DNA of 64,000 nt, taken from the NCBI RefSeq assembly GCF_000771405.1, contig NZ_JDUI01000003.1, positions 124,001-188,000 on the forward strand. Reading direction: 5' to 3'. Below, piece by piece: positions 36,305-44,837 of the stretch. The notes under the pieces are model-generated. The model made no database searches, had not been told where the DNA came from, and worked only from the letters and a program-made list of their open reading frames with translations. Made by a program: the position numbers and the translations under genes. This stretch comes from Bifidobacterium pullorum DSM 20433 (lineage in GTDB: Bacteria > Actinomycetota > Actinomycetes > Actinomycetales > Bifidobacteriaceae). Within the stretch, counting starts at the first letter, position 1. Each line of letters opens with the position of its first letter.

Positions 36305-38812
36305 TCAGCCCATGCCGTGCCTGGGCGGCTGCGCGTTCCTCGGGTTCTTCGGATCATCCGCGGCGAACTCCTCGATCTTCTTGACCTCGAACATCTTCGT
36401 CAGCTCGTCCACGCTCAACGCGGTGGCCGTTCCCAACGATTCGTCGTTCAGCGAGTACTCGTCCTCATCCGGGTCGACCTGCGGCACCGGTTGTGCGACC
36501 GCTTCCTGCGCGCCGGCCGCGGCGGCCGGCTCTGCGGCCCACGGGTCGTCCGCCACCGGAGGTTCGGCGGCGGCACCCGCGAAGAAATGCCGTTGATGCG
36601 CCGTTTCAGGCTGCGATGCCGGGGGGACCACGGCACCGGCCGACGCCGGGGACGTCACCGGCACGGCCTGGGCAACGGGCTGCAGTGCGGGCGGGGGTTG
36701 CGCCCAGGGATCGTCGTCATCGCTCAGGTCGGGGACTGCGACGTGCTTATGCCGTTCCGGCGCCGGAGTGACGGGGGTGGCAGGCTCCGGCTGCGCCCAC
36801 GGGTCGTCATCGGGCAACTGTTCGGCAACGGGTTTCGTGGTGCCGTGATGCCGTGGCGTTTCCGTTGCCCACGGATCATCGGCCGGCAGCTGGTCGACAG
36901 GTGCCGGGGCGGCCAGTTGCGCCGACGCGCCTCGGTGACTGGCGTCGTCGGGCTCAGCGGGATCCCCGCCGTCATGGGCCGCATGCCCGCCCGGTTCGGC
37001 GGCCGCGCGTCCGGCGGTCATGGCCGCCGTTCCCGCCGCCGCGGCCCCGGCCTTGGCCATGAGGATCTGGGTTTTGATCTGCTTGACCTGTTCGGGGTTC
37101 AACCGTTTGATCGGCACCACATGCTCGCCGTTGGCGGCCGTGCCCGTGGGCGCGATCATCGTGCGGGGTCCGAAGGTGCGCCGCACCTCCTCCAGCACCA
37201 CGTTGGCGGCCTTCTTGCCGCTATGCTCCTCGTCGGTGGCCACCGCCAGCGAGAACGCGTGCTGGCTCAGCGCGCTGTCGAAGGTCATCGACAGGCGACC
37301 CTTCCCCGAAGCATCCACGGCATAGGCGACGGTCGGCACCTTGCCGCGGTCCACATACTCGCGGATCTCATCGGGCAGTGCCTTCAGCACGGCCTCCCAC
37401 TTCTGTTCGGGCGTCCGCGCATCGGCCGCCTGGGATTGTTCGGCGACGCCGTGGTCCGCCGACTGCCCCGAACCGGCCTGCTCCGAGCCTCCGTCGGCCT
37501 GTGCGGCGGACGCGGCACCGCCGGCGGCAGCCGCGGCAGCGGCCTCATGCGGTGTCGCGACGGTTGGCTGCCCGCTTGCGGGCGTCTGGGGCTTGCGGTT
37601 GCGCGCGGCACCGGCGAATCCGACACGCGCCACAGGTTGGGCGGCCTGTTGGCCGGTATCGGCGACGTTCTGCGGCTGCGCGGCAGCGGGCGCGGCAGAC
37701 GCGGTCCCCTGCTCGCGTCCGGCCAGCAGGCGCGCGGCCAGCAGCTCCAGACGCATACGCGGCGAGGTGGCACCGGACATCGCACCCAACGTCGTGTTGA
37801 CCGTCTCGGCCATCGCCGTCAGTTCCGCAAGATTCAGCGCCGCAGCCTGACGGTGCAGTTGGTCCATGTCCTCGGCGGCATCGTCGCCCAACACATGTTC
37901 GGCGCGTTCGCCGCCCAGCGTGAGCACCAGCAGGTCGCGCACGCGTGACAGCAGGTCCTCGACGAACCGGCGGGGATCGAATCCGCCGACCACGACCTTC
38001 TGCACCACTGCGTACAGCGCCTCGCCGTTCCGGTCGATCACCGCGTCAATCGCCTCGCCGATCAGCGCCTCAGGGGTGAATCCCAACAGCGCGACGGCCG
38101 AATCATAGGGGATCGCCCCGTCCACGGCACCGACCATCAGCTGGTCGAGCACCGACAACGTATCGCGCATCGAGCCGCCGCCCGCGCGCATGGCCAGCTT
38201 GAGCACGCCGGGTTCCGGTCTGATGCCCTCCTGCTCGCAGATGCGTTCCAGATATGGGCCCATAACCTCCTGCGGCACCAGGCGGAACGGATAGTGGTGG
38301 GTGCGCGAGCGGATGGTGCCGATGACCTTCTCCGGCTCGGTGGTCGCGAAGATGAACATCACATGTTCCGGCGGTTCCTCCACGATTTTCAGCAACGCGT
38401 TGAACCCCTGCTGGGTGACCATGTGCGCCTCGTCGAGGATGAAGATCTTGTAGCGGTCGCGCGCGGGGGCGAATCCGGCGCGTTCGCGCAGTTCGCGGGC
38501 GTCGTCCACACCGTTGTGGCTGGCCGCGTCGATCTCCACCACGTCGATCGAGCCCGGCCCGCCGGTGGCCAGGTCCTTGCAGCTTTCACATTCGCCGCAC
38601 GGATGCGAGGTGGGCCCCTGCGCGCAGTTCACGCAGCGCGCCAGGATGCGGGCGGAGCTGGTCTTGCCGCAGCCGCGCGGCCCGGAGAACAGGTACGCAT
38701 GGGTGAGCTTGCCCTGGTCGAGGGCGCGCATCAGCGGCACCGTGACCTGATCCTGCCCGATCACGCCCTCGAAGGTGTCCGGACGATACCGCCGATACAG
38801 TGCGAGTGCCAT
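36305..38812 (-). CDS. dnaX: DNA polymerase III subunit gamma/tau
   Basis: Central ATPase of the clamp loader. The 835-residue product has the P-loop YLFSGPRGCGKTSSARIL (about 37-54), the zinc site CVNCAQGPTSHPCGECESC, Walker B IFILDEAHM and the SRT sensor. Residues beyond about 370 are alanine/proline-rich linker with several DDPWA repeats, then a C-terminal region ending KKIEEFAADDPKNPRNAQ. The ATG at 38812 gives the standard MALALYRRYRP start. A 13-codon longer frame is rejected. The long repetitive tail (at least seven DDPWA-type motifs) is notable and may bind partners. Confidence 0.94.
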   Translation of the reverse strand: MALALYRRYRPDTFEGVIGQDQVTVPLMRALDQGKLTHAYLFSGPRGCGKTSSARILARCVNCAQGPTSHPCGECESCKDLATGGPGSIDVVEIDAASHNGVDDARELRERAGFAPARDRYKIFILDEAHMVTQQGFNALLKIVEEPPEHVMFIFATTEPEKVIGTIRSRTHHYPFRLVPQEVMGPYLERICEQEGIRPEPGVLKLAMRAGGGSMRDTLSVLDQLMVGAVDGAIPYDSAVALLGFTPEALIGEAIDAVIDRNGEALYAVVQKVVVGGFDPRRFVEDLLSRVRDLLVLTLGGERAEHVLGDDAAEDMDQLHRQAAALNLAELTAMAETVNTTLGAMSGATSPRMRLELLAARLLAGREQGTASAAPAAAQPQNVADTGQQAAQPVARVGFAGAARNRKPQTPASGQPTVATPHEAAAAAAAGGAASAAQADGGSEQAGSGQSADHGVAEQSQAADARTPEQKWEAVLKALPDEIREYVDRGKVPTVAYAVDASGKGRLSMTFDSALSQHAFSLAVATDEEHSGKKAANVVLEEVRRTFGPRTMIAPTGTAANGEHVVPIKRLNPEQVKQIKTQILMAKAGAAAAGTAAMTAGRAAAEPGGHAAHDGGDPAEPDDASHRGASAQLAAPAPVDQLPADDPWATETPRHHGTTKPVAEQLPDDDPWAQPEPATPVTPAPERHKHVAVPDLSDDDDPWAQPPPALQPVAQAVPVTSPASAGAVVPPASQPETAHQRHFFAGAAAEPPVADDPWAAEPAAAAGAQEAVAQPVPQVDPDEDEYSLNDESLGTATALSVDELTKMFEVKKIEEFAADDPKNPRNAQPPRHGMG

Positions 38813-38966
38813 GGCCGCCTGCCTTTCACTTCCCCGTGCCGCCGTATTCAATCTCTAGCGTGTTCACATTACCCCACCGACGGGAACGCGCCGAGGTGGC
38901 GGCCCACCTCCGCACGCGCCGCCATGCGGGGCTCGCCGCGGTGCCGGCCGCCGTGCGGCGACGGCC

Positions 38967-40043
38967 TCACCGGAATTCGCCGGTCAGAAGATCGCGGCCG
39001 TCCCGGCGCACGCATACCGAGGACCGGTCATCCAGCCGACGCAGCTGCTGGTCGGCCACCGCCGGGGGCACCAGCACGCGCAGTGCTCGATCCATCGCCG
39101 TCACCTTCACGGGCAGTTCGCCCACGTATTCGCCGTCCGCCATCAGCACGGGCGGCACCGGATGGCCGTCGATGCGGGAGATCTCCACGTCGCGCACGCG
39201 CCGCCAGCCGAACAGCGGATGCGCGAGCAGCCGTCCGTTGTAGATGTTCGGCACGATTTGGGCGAGCTCCTTCAGCTTCGGCATATGGTCCAGCCACACC
39301 AGATCCAGCAGACCGTCATCGAACCGCGAGTACGGCGAGACCTCGATGCCGCCGCCGATATGCCGCGAATTGGCCACGGTCAGCAGCGGCGAGACGATGT
39401 CCCGCTCGTCCACACGGCCGTCGGCGAGCGTGGCCCGGATATGGTACCCGTACGACTTGAGCCGTGTCAGTTCCACGCCCACGGCCGCCAGGTACCTCAG
39501 TGAGCCGTTCGGCAGATGCGAATGGTTCGCGCGGTCGTTGATGCTGGCGTCCACGCCGCAGGACAGCATGCCCGCATAGTACCGATCGATCGGCGTCGCC
39601 TCACCGGCATCGGCCGCTGCGCCGGAACCTACGACATGCCCCATGTCCACGTCCAGACTGCTGCCGGACGCGATGGCGCCGACGATGCCCTCGACCGCGG
39701 TTTCGATTCGGTTCACGGGCAGTTCCAGACCTCTGGCGAAGTCGTTGCCCGACCCCACGGCCACGATGCCCAGCGGTTTGCCGCTGCCGCCCACGGCGTT
39801 CGCGCCCAAGGCGATCATCCCGTCGCCGCCCACGACCACCAGCGCGTCATAGAGTCGCGCGTGAGCCCGAGCGTTGCTCAGGGATTCCTCGAAACTGGCC
39901 CCGGTCAGGTCCATCACCGCGAACCCGTATTCCCGGCCGCGGCGACCGAGCAGGTCGAACACCCGCTCGTAGGCCGCCTCGCCATGGCCCTTGTCCGCGA
40001 TGGGATTGCCGATGCACGCCACTGTACTGATCGTTTCTGCCAT
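38967..40043 (-). CDS. Diacylglycerol/lipid kinase family protein
   Basis: A 358-residue protein of the DAGK catalytic family. It has the nucleotide-binding GNPIADKGHGEAAYERV, the signature VVVGGDGMIALGANAV (GGDG) and VAVGSGNDFARGLEL, followed by the C-terminal beta domain with DGLLDLVWLDHMPKL and MADGEYVGELP. Members phosphorylate diacylglycerol or related lipids at the membrane. AAGGTGG precedes ATG 40043. It follows the tad genes on the same strand and may be the last gene of that transcript or be independent. Confidence 0.9.
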   Translation of the reverse strand: MAETISTVACIGNPIADKGHGEAAYERVFDLLGRRGREYGFAVMDLTGASFEESLSNARAHARLYDALVVVGGDGMIALGANAVGGSGKPLGIVAVGSGNDFARGLELPVNRIETAVEGIVGAIASGSSLDVDMGHVVGSGAAADAGEATPIDRYYAGMLSCGVDASINDRANHSHLPNGSLRYLAAVGVELTRLKSYGYHIRATLADGRVDERDIVSPLLTVANSRHIGGGIEVSPYSRFDDGLLDLVWLDHMPKLKELAQIVPNIYNGRLLAHPLFGWRRVRDVEISRIDGHPVPPVLMADGEYVGELPVKVTAMDRALRVLVPPAVADQQLRRLDDRSSVCVRRDGRDLLTGEFR

Positions 40044-40083
40044 ATCGCCACCTTATCCGATGGCTGCGGCGTGCGCCACCGTT

Positions 40084-40494
40084 TCATGACGATTCGCAGG
40101 ACACCGGTCCGGCACGGGCGCTCCCCCGCACCGATCCCACGATGGGGACCGTGGTCGGCAACCGTATCGTCACCTGCACATCCTCGCCCTCGACGGCGCA
40201 TGTCTCCAACGTCGCATGTTGCGTCCGTGCGATGACGCCGGCCACCGTGCAGGGTTCGGCGTTCCCCTGCAGCAGCGACTGCGCCGCGGATACCGCAGCC
40301 GTGTCGGCCGTGCCGCGGGCCTTGGCGGCGTCGATCAGCACGGCCCCGCCCGCGGCCGCGGCACCCATCAGCACCGCGACCGCCATGACCAGCATGGCAC
40401 CGGCCATGGTGCCCGACCCTTCGTCGCAATCGCCCCAACCGCGACCACGACCGCCGACGAGTCGCGGCATCCGCGTCCGCATCCATCCGTCCAT
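40084..40494 (-). CDS. TadE/TadF-like pseudopilin of the Rv3654c type
   Basis: A 136-residue small secreted or membrane protein with one hydrophobic segment (TMAGAMLVMAVAVLMGAAAAGGAVLI, split here as about residues 30-55) behind a short basic leader. Position and form match the TadE-like Rv3654c family of actinobacterial tad loci. The glutamate expected five residues after the cleavage glycine is absent (GSGTMAGAM), unlike its neighbour. GGGGAAG lies seven bases before ATG 40494. Probably a minor component of the Flp pilus. Confidence 0.7.
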   Translation of the reverse strand: MDGWMRTRMPRLVGGRGRGWGDCDEGSGTMAGAMLVMAVAVLMGAAAAGGAVLIDAAKARGTADTAAVSAAQSLLQGNAEPCTVAGVIARTQHATLETCAVEGEDVQVTIRLPTTVPIVGSVRGSARAGPVSCESS

Positions 40495-40531
40495 GCGTCT
40501 TCCCCTTTCGTCCGCAACCGTCCGATATGCG

Positions 40532-40909
40532 CTATTGCACGACCCCGACGGCATCCGCCGTCACCGTGGTGGGCAGCACCCCCAACGGATCGGGCAGCAC
40601 CGGGCACGACACGGAGACCCGTACCGTTTCGCCTCCCCGCTGCACCGACACGTCCGCCCCGGATCCCGCCACGGCCTGCGCCGCGCCGACGGGGTCGGAC
40701 CCGTCCGCCACGACGATCAGCTCCCGTACCGCCACGGCCGCGGCATCCTGGCATGTCATGGATACCGTCACCGTACGCACCAGCGCCAGCAGCACCACCA
40801 TGATCAGGATGACGGCCGGGAGGATCACCGCGAACTCCGCGGTGACCGCTCCCGTATCCGCCTGCCCCGGGCCGGCACGCCGATGTGCCGGCCCGTTCCC
40901 GCGCCCCAT
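40532..40909 (-). CDS. tadE: TadE-like pseudopilin
   Basis: A 125-residue pseudopilin. After a basic leader comes the type IVb prepilin motif with cleavage after Gly: G/AVTAEF, Glu at +5 and Phe at +6, followed by the hydrophobic helix AVILPAVILIMVVLLALV. Its ATG shares a base with the stop of the flp gene (TGATG), so expression is coupled. It is expected to be processed by the TadV/CpaA peptidase, whose gene is not in this window. Confidence 0.8.
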   Translation of the reverse strand: MGRGNGPAHRRAGPGQADTGAVTAEFAVILPAVILIMVVLLALVRTVTVSMTCQDAAAVAVRELIVVADGSDPVGAAQAVAGSGADVSVQRGGETVRVSVSCPVLPDPLGVLPTTVTADAVGVVQ

Positions 40910-41181
40910 CACGCCACGCTCAACGCCTGCTTGACGATATCCGTCAAGAGATTCTTGACCGTGCCGGATTTCAGTAGCGTGACCAGCAGCGCCGCGAAGC
41001 CCGTGGCGGCCACCAGCACCACCGCATATTCCGCGGTGGCCGCGCCCTCCTCCGGCTCCTCGGTCAATGTGCGCATCCGCGCGTCCAGCACGCAGATGCG
41101 GCGCATCGCCCGTTCCCGCAGTTCCGCAGCCCGTTGCCTCATCGGCGTTCGCATGCCGACGGCCCCCATCGTCTTGCCCAT
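40909..41181 (-). CDS. flp: Flp-type major pilin (DUF4244)
   Basis: A 90-residue prepilin. The motif G/AATAEYAVVL (Gly cleavage site, Glu +5, Tyr +6) and the following hydrophobic helix are those of Flp pilins. The N-terminal leader of about 56 residues is long and arginine-rich, as in actinobacterial DUF4244 proteins. AAAGGGGAAC precedes ATG 41181. The frame stays open upstream into the 46-bp duplicated element (41275-41320). It heads a three-gene cluster flp-tadE-tadE-like and is separated by 274 bases from the tadZABC genes. Confidence 0.82.
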   Translation of the reverse strand: MGKTMGAVGMRTPMRQRAAELRERAMRRICVLDARMRTLTEEPEEGAATAEYAVVLVAATGFAALLVTLLKSGTVKNLLTDIVKQALSVA

Positions 41182-41274
41182 GATGTTCCCCTTTCGTCCG
41201 ATGTTCCCCGGCCGGCTGACCAGGTGCACTCCACTATGCGCCATCGCGGCGCGCGGCGGGGAGCATTCCCGCCC

Positions 41275-41320
41275 ATGTGGTCGAACGATGGCGGTTATCC
41301 ACATCCCCGGCGTGTCATCC
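41275..41320 (-). repeat. 46-bp element upstream of flp (copy 1)
   Basis: Forty-two of 46 bases are identical to 44605-44650 upstream of tadZ. Both copies contain TTATCCACA, a DnaA-box-like nonamer, and both lie on the 5' side of a pilus gene cluster in the same orientation (94 bases before flp here). Confidence 0.9.
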
Positions 41321-41455
41321 ACCGCCCATCCCGGCAGCAAACGCATACGTCGCGCCGCAATCAACGGAACCATCGCGTCCCGCTCCATGCCGACACCCCG
41401 CCCCGAAACGAAGTCCGGACCGATCGAGCGGCGACGAGACCGCGGCCCGGCGGGT

Positions 41456-42004
41456 TCACGCCAGAAACGACACCACGCACGGGATCACGCCGATACCGAT
41501 GAACGCCGGCAGAAAACACAGCCCCGTGGGCATCAGCAGGCGAACGGACAATCCGGCGGCATGCCGTTCTATCGTCGCGCGCTCGTCCGCGTCCCACCGC
41601 TCGATCGCCACCTGCAACCGTTCCACCGGCGAGCTGCCATGCACCCATGCATCCTCCAATGCGTCGCGTATCGCACGGCAGCATGCCCCGTCACGCCCTT
41701 CCCCGTCGCAGGGAATCGACCATGTCCCCCGCCACGGATGCCCCCGCCGCAACGACTCCGCGGCCTGCCGCAGCTGCTGCCCGAGCCCGCCGCCGACAAC
41801 CGCACCCACCTCGTCCAACGCGGTGGGAATAGATGCCCCCTGCCGGATGACGACGGCCAGCATGCCCAGCACCAGCGTCGGCGAGGGGACGACGTCCCAC
41901 GAGGGTTCGGCGCGCCGCAACGCAGGATGGGCCCGGCATGGGGCCGTCGCCGCCCATACCGAGCCCGCGGCGGCCATCGCCGCCCCCAACGCCCAACCGA
42001 TCAT
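41456..42004 (-). CDS. tadC: TadC-like pilus assembly membrane protein
   Basis: A 182-residue short type II secretion F-domain protein. It has an N-terminal membrane segment, a cytoplasmic four-helix region (SPTLVLGMLAVVIRQGASIPTALDEVG ... RRGHPWRGTW) and a C-terminal membrane pair with LLMPTGLCFLPAFIGIG, the usual TadC ending. The ATG at 42004 overlaps the tadB stop (ATGA) and follows GGGGGTG. A much longer open frame to 42289 is antiphase with tadB and rejected. Confidence 0.82.
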   Translation of the reverse strand: MIGWALGAAMAAAGSVWAATAPCRAHPALRRAEPSWDVVPSPTLVLGMLAVVIRQGASIPTALDEVGAVVGGGLGQQLRQAAESLRRGHPWRGTWSIPCDGEGRDGACCRAIRDALEDAWVHGSSPVERLQVAIERWDADERATIERHAAGLSVRLLMPTGLCFLPAFIGIGVIPCVVSFLA

Positions 42005-42654
42005 CGCCGCACCCCCGAATCGGCCAGCAGAATGCGCAGCCATGCCAATCCGAGCAGATAGCAACACGACCCCAGCAACAGACACGTCACCCCGCCGGCG
42101 GAACCGAACAGGAACGCCACGGGATCGGCCCCCAGCAGCATCCCCATACCCAGGGTCACGAACGGCAACGCCGACAACAGACGCACCGTGGCCCGCGGCA
42201 TCGCGAAGGCGTTGCGGCGCAGATCCTCGGTCATACGCAGCCGCCGGTAGTCGGCGGCGACCACCTCCAGACAGCGGACCGTCTCGCATCCGGACAGCTC
42301 ACTCAACCGGCAGGCCGCATAGGCCTCAAACGCCACGACCCGCACCTGCGCCGTTGTTTCATCACGGGTCCGCACCCGCTCCAGCACACCGTGCCAACGC
42401 CGCAGCGTCGCCGTCCGCGTGGCGAACGGCCGCTCCGCATACCGTTCCAGCGTCTCCGTCACCGTGCCCCCGCCGCGCAGCCGCGCACACACCGATGCGA
42501 GCAGCGCCGCCATGCCGCAACGCTCTCGCGCAGCCGCGCCTCCATACGCTCCGCGGAGCATCGACCGCCGCGCTCGTGGCGCCGGCATCAACGCCGCCGC
42601 ACCGGCCGCCGCGAACACCGCATACCAGAACATCCCCGCCACAGTTCCCGTCAT
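42001..42654 (-). CDS. tadB: TadB-like pilus assembly membrane protein
   Basis: A 217-residue F-domain inner membrane platform protein. It has one N-terminal membrane segment (MFWYAVFAAAGAAALM), a helical cytoplasmic domain with LLASVCARLRGGGTVTETLE and a C-terminal hydrophobic pair (LLSALPFVTLGMGMLLG; GGVTCLLLGSCCYLLGLAWL). The ATG at 42654 overlaps the tadA stop. With TadC it forms the platform for the TadA ATPase. Confidence 0.82.
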   Translation of the reverse strand: MTGTVAGMFWYAVFAAAGAAALMPAPRARRSMLRGAYGGAAARERCGMAALLASVCARLRGGGTVTETLERYAERPFATRTATLRRWHGVLERVRTRDETTAQVRVVAFEAYAACRLSELSGCETVRCLEVVAADYRRLRMTEDLRRNAFAMPRATVRLLSALPFVTLGMGMLLGADPVAFLFGSAGGVTCLLLGSCCYLLGLAWLRILLADSGVRR

Positions 42655-43661
42655 GGCGGACCACCGCACCATCGCCGCACGAACGGCGCCCATGACTGCC
42701 CATACGCCACACGAGCGCCGTCCCATACGGCCAGCGGGACGCCGACCAGGCTGCCCCTGTCATAAACCAGGCAGCCGATCTGGGCGATACGGCGGACGCC
42801 CCGGTTGCGTTCCAGATGCAGGACCACGTCGAACGCGCCGGCGGCCAACATACCCAACGCCTGCGGAGACAGCCCCGCCAGCAGCCCCAACGAGATCAGG
42901 CGGGCCGGCACCCTGGCCACGCCGTCGGCGTGCAGCGTGGTCATGCCGCCATGGTGTCCGGAATTCAATGCGCGCAGCAGGTCGGCAATCTCCTCGCCCC
43001 GGCACTCCCCCAACACCACACGGTCCGGCCTCATCCGCAGCGTGGCCTTGACCAGCTCCGGCAACCCCACCGCGCCGGCACCCTCCACATTCGCCTCGCG
43101 CGAGACCAGCGACACATGGTCGGGGATGCCCAGCGCGCCCAGTTCACGGACCTCCTCCACCGTAATGATGCGTTCCCGCCGTCCGCATTCCGCCAGCAGC
43201 GCCCTCATGAGCGTGGTTTTGCCGCTGCCCGTGCCGCCGGTGATCAGTATCGTCGCGCGGGCGGCCACCAACGCGCGCAGCACGGGCAGCCAGGCACCCG
43301 GCATCAGACCGCGCACGGCCAACGCCGCCAGTTTAGGGACACCGCATTCGGGGAATCGGATGGAGATCGCCGCACCCTGCGGCACCAACGGCGCGATGAC
43401 CGCATGCACCCTGACGCCGCCGACCGTCGACGCGTCGGCGATCGGGCAGGCGTCATCCAGACGCCGGCCAAGCTGCGCGCACAGTTGCACGGCGTAGTCA
43501 CGCACCGTCTGCGGCGACCGGAAGGCGATGCGCGGATGGAACTCGGTCATACCGTCACCCGCGTCGACCCACACACGGCCGTCGCAGGTCACCGCCACGT
43601 CGGTGACCGCGGGGTCACGGGCCAGATCCTCCAGCGGCCCCAACATCAGCCGATCAGTCAT
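42651..43661 (-). CDS. tadA: TadA secretion ATPase
   Basis: A 336-residue hexameric type II/IV secretion ATPase that powers Flp pilus assembly. It has Walker A ITGGTGSGKTTLMRALL (about residue 139), the Asp box VEEVRELG, Walker B RMRPDRVVLGECRGEE and the His box GHHGGMTTLHADG. It is short for TadA because the N-terminal domain is reduced. The ATG overlaps the end of tadZ by eight bases. It is central to the compact tadZABC operon. Confidence 0.92.
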   Translation of the reverse strand: MTDRLMLGPLEDLARDPAVTDVAVTCDGRVWVDAGDGMTEFHPRIAFRSPQTVRDYAVQLCAQLGRRLDDACPIADASTVGGVRVHAVIAPLVPQGAAISIRFPECGVPKLAALAVRGLMPGAWLPVLRALVAARATILITGGTGSGKTTLMRALLAECGRRERIITVEEVRELGALGIPDHVSLVSREANVEGAGAVGLPELVKATLRMRPDRVVLGECRGEEIADLLRALNSGHHGGMTTLHADGVARVPARLISLGLLAGLSPQALGMLAAGAFDVVLHLERNRGVRRIAQIGCLVYDRGSLVGVPLAVWDGARVAYGQSWAPFVRRWCGGPP

Positions 43662-44556
43662 CGTCCCGCCCCGCCAACGTCATCGCCTCGACGTAATCGG
43701 CCAGTACCCCGATGGCGCGGCGGTTATGGCGCGTCGACGTTCGGATGCCCAGCCCCGCGAGCATGTCCCCGTGCAGACGCCGGTCATACCGCAGGCTGAC
43801 GTCCACGGACCGGTCCAGGTAGTCCTCCGCTTCGGCCACGCTCACCGCGCCGCGCACAGCCGAGCCGCGGGGCTCGACGCCGACCAGGATCACGTCCTTG
43901 CCGGCGCCTCCCGCCGACCGGTCGAGCCATCCCCGCGCGCGGGCCAGTCCCAATACCGACAGTTCGCACACCAGCACCGACATCCCGGCCACCAAATCGG
44001 GTATCCGCACCGACGCCGGCGTTCGCCCGATGTCGGCGATGACCACGCGATTGGCTTCGCACAGCGCGCGCACCACGGCGCCGGCCTGCCATGGATCGGG
44101 GGCCGCACCGTTCCATGAGTCGAACGCCAGCACGCCGACATGCCCCCAATGCGGCAGTTCATGGTTCAGCGAGCGCCCGTCAATGCTGCCGAGCGGAGCA
44201 TCGACCGACTCGAAGCGCACGCCCGGTTCACCTTCCAATCCGAGCAGCACGTCGATGCCACCCGCGTCGAAATCGGCGTCGACCAGCGCGCAACGGCGAT
44301 TGCGACGGTCCAGTTCCGCCGTCATCAGCGCGGCCACCGTGCTTGCCCCGATGCCGCCGCCGGCTGCGGCGACCGTCACCAGATTGGCGCATCGCGTGGC
44401 GGTGGCGAGCGCGGGGCCCGCGGAGGCACCCGTGCAACGGCGTGCGGCCGGACGCCGGACGGGGGCACGCGACGGCGCGACGGCGACGGACGACGTGCCA
44501 CGGCGGCCCGTCGAACGGCCACCGACTGTTGGATATGCTGTAGGTTTCGTGGACAT
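43654..44556 (-). CDS. tadZ: TadZ/CpaE-like (Ssd-type) pilus localisation ATPase
   Basis: A 300-residue ParA/MinD-like protein. It has a variant P-loop AAAGGGIGASTVAALM where the usual GKT is replaced by GAS, then CALVDADFDAGGIDVLLGLE and DIGRTPASVRIPDLVAG. Such degenerate ATPases place the Tad machine in the cell. The start is uncertain: ATG 44556 has no ribosome site, and the frame continues in phase to a GTG at 44634 inside the duplicated 46-bp element. It is first gene of tadZABC. Confidence 0.8.
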   Translation of the reverse strand: MSTKPTAYPTVGGRSTGRRGTSSVAVAPSRAPVRRPAARRCTGASAGPALATATRCANLVTVAAAGGGIGASTVAALMTAELDRRNRRCALVDADFDAGGIDVLLGLEGEPGVRFESVDAPLGSIDGRSLNHELPHWGHVGVLAFDSWNGAAPDPWQAGAVVRALCEANRVVIADIGRTPASVRIPDLVAGMSVLVCELSVLGLARARGWLDRSAGGAGKDVILVGVEPRGSAVRGAVSVAEAEDYLDRSVDVSLRYDRRLHGDMLAGLGIRTSTRHNRRAIGVLADYVEAMTLAGRDDD

Positions 44557-44604
44557 ATGACGATTGAACGGCCGGCGGAGCGCGCGGACAAGGCCGCTGA
44601 GGCG

Positions 44605-44650
44605 ATGTGGTCGAACGCCGGCGGTTATCCACACCCCCGGCGTGTTATCC
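44605..44650 (-). repeat. 46-bp element upstream of tadZ (copy 2)
   Basis: This is the second copy of the element at 41275-41320, with four substitutions. It contains TTATCCACA and lies 49 bases before the tadZ ATG. Read in the frame of the downstream gene both copies spell MWITAxVRPH. It probably carries a shared promoter or leader signal. Confidence 0.9.
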
Positions 44651-44677
44651 CCATCCGCAAGACGGCGGATAATACGA

Positions 44678-44701
44678 AAAGACCCGCCGAAGCGGGTCTT
44701 T
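44678..44701. terminator. Intrinsic terminator upstream of tadZ
   Basis: AAAGACCCGC (44678-44687) and GCGGGTCTTT (44692-44701) form a 10-bp stem with a CGAA tetraloop, with A-tract and T-tract on either side. It works in both directions and isolates the tad locus from the upstream transcript. Confidence 0.85.
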
Positions 44702-44837
44702 CGCCAAGTCCAACGCGGTGGAATCGCAACACAACATCATCGTTGTAACGGTAAGTCTTTCCAATGCCCGTCCAACGTAACAGTCCTTTGTGACCATACA
44801 CTTTTGTGGGCTTCCACCTGTTAAGTTGTCCTTGTAC
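44678..44837 (-). ncRNA. Candidate structured non-coding RNA with intrinsic terminator
   Basis: The minus strand carries a promoter-like pair, TTGCGG (44865-44870) and CATAAT (44843-44848), 16 bases apart, the same arrangement as the SRP RNA promoter. About 135 bases later comes the hairpin AAAGACCCGC cgaa GCGGGTCTTT (44678-44701). In between, the ends pair (GCAAGTACAA-like 5' end with TTGGACTTGGC, 44703-44713) and GGTGGAA pairs with TTCCACC, which gives a rod-like fold. A 103-codon frame crosses the region and its terminator but has no ribosome site. A 6S-like or Ms1-like role is a guess from shape alone. Confidence 0.5.

Noticed and set aside
35297..37948. 883-codon plus-strand frame opposite lysC, recR and dnaX
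   Set aside because: It runs antisense across three well-identified genes and encodes Arg/Gly/His-rich low-complexity sequence.
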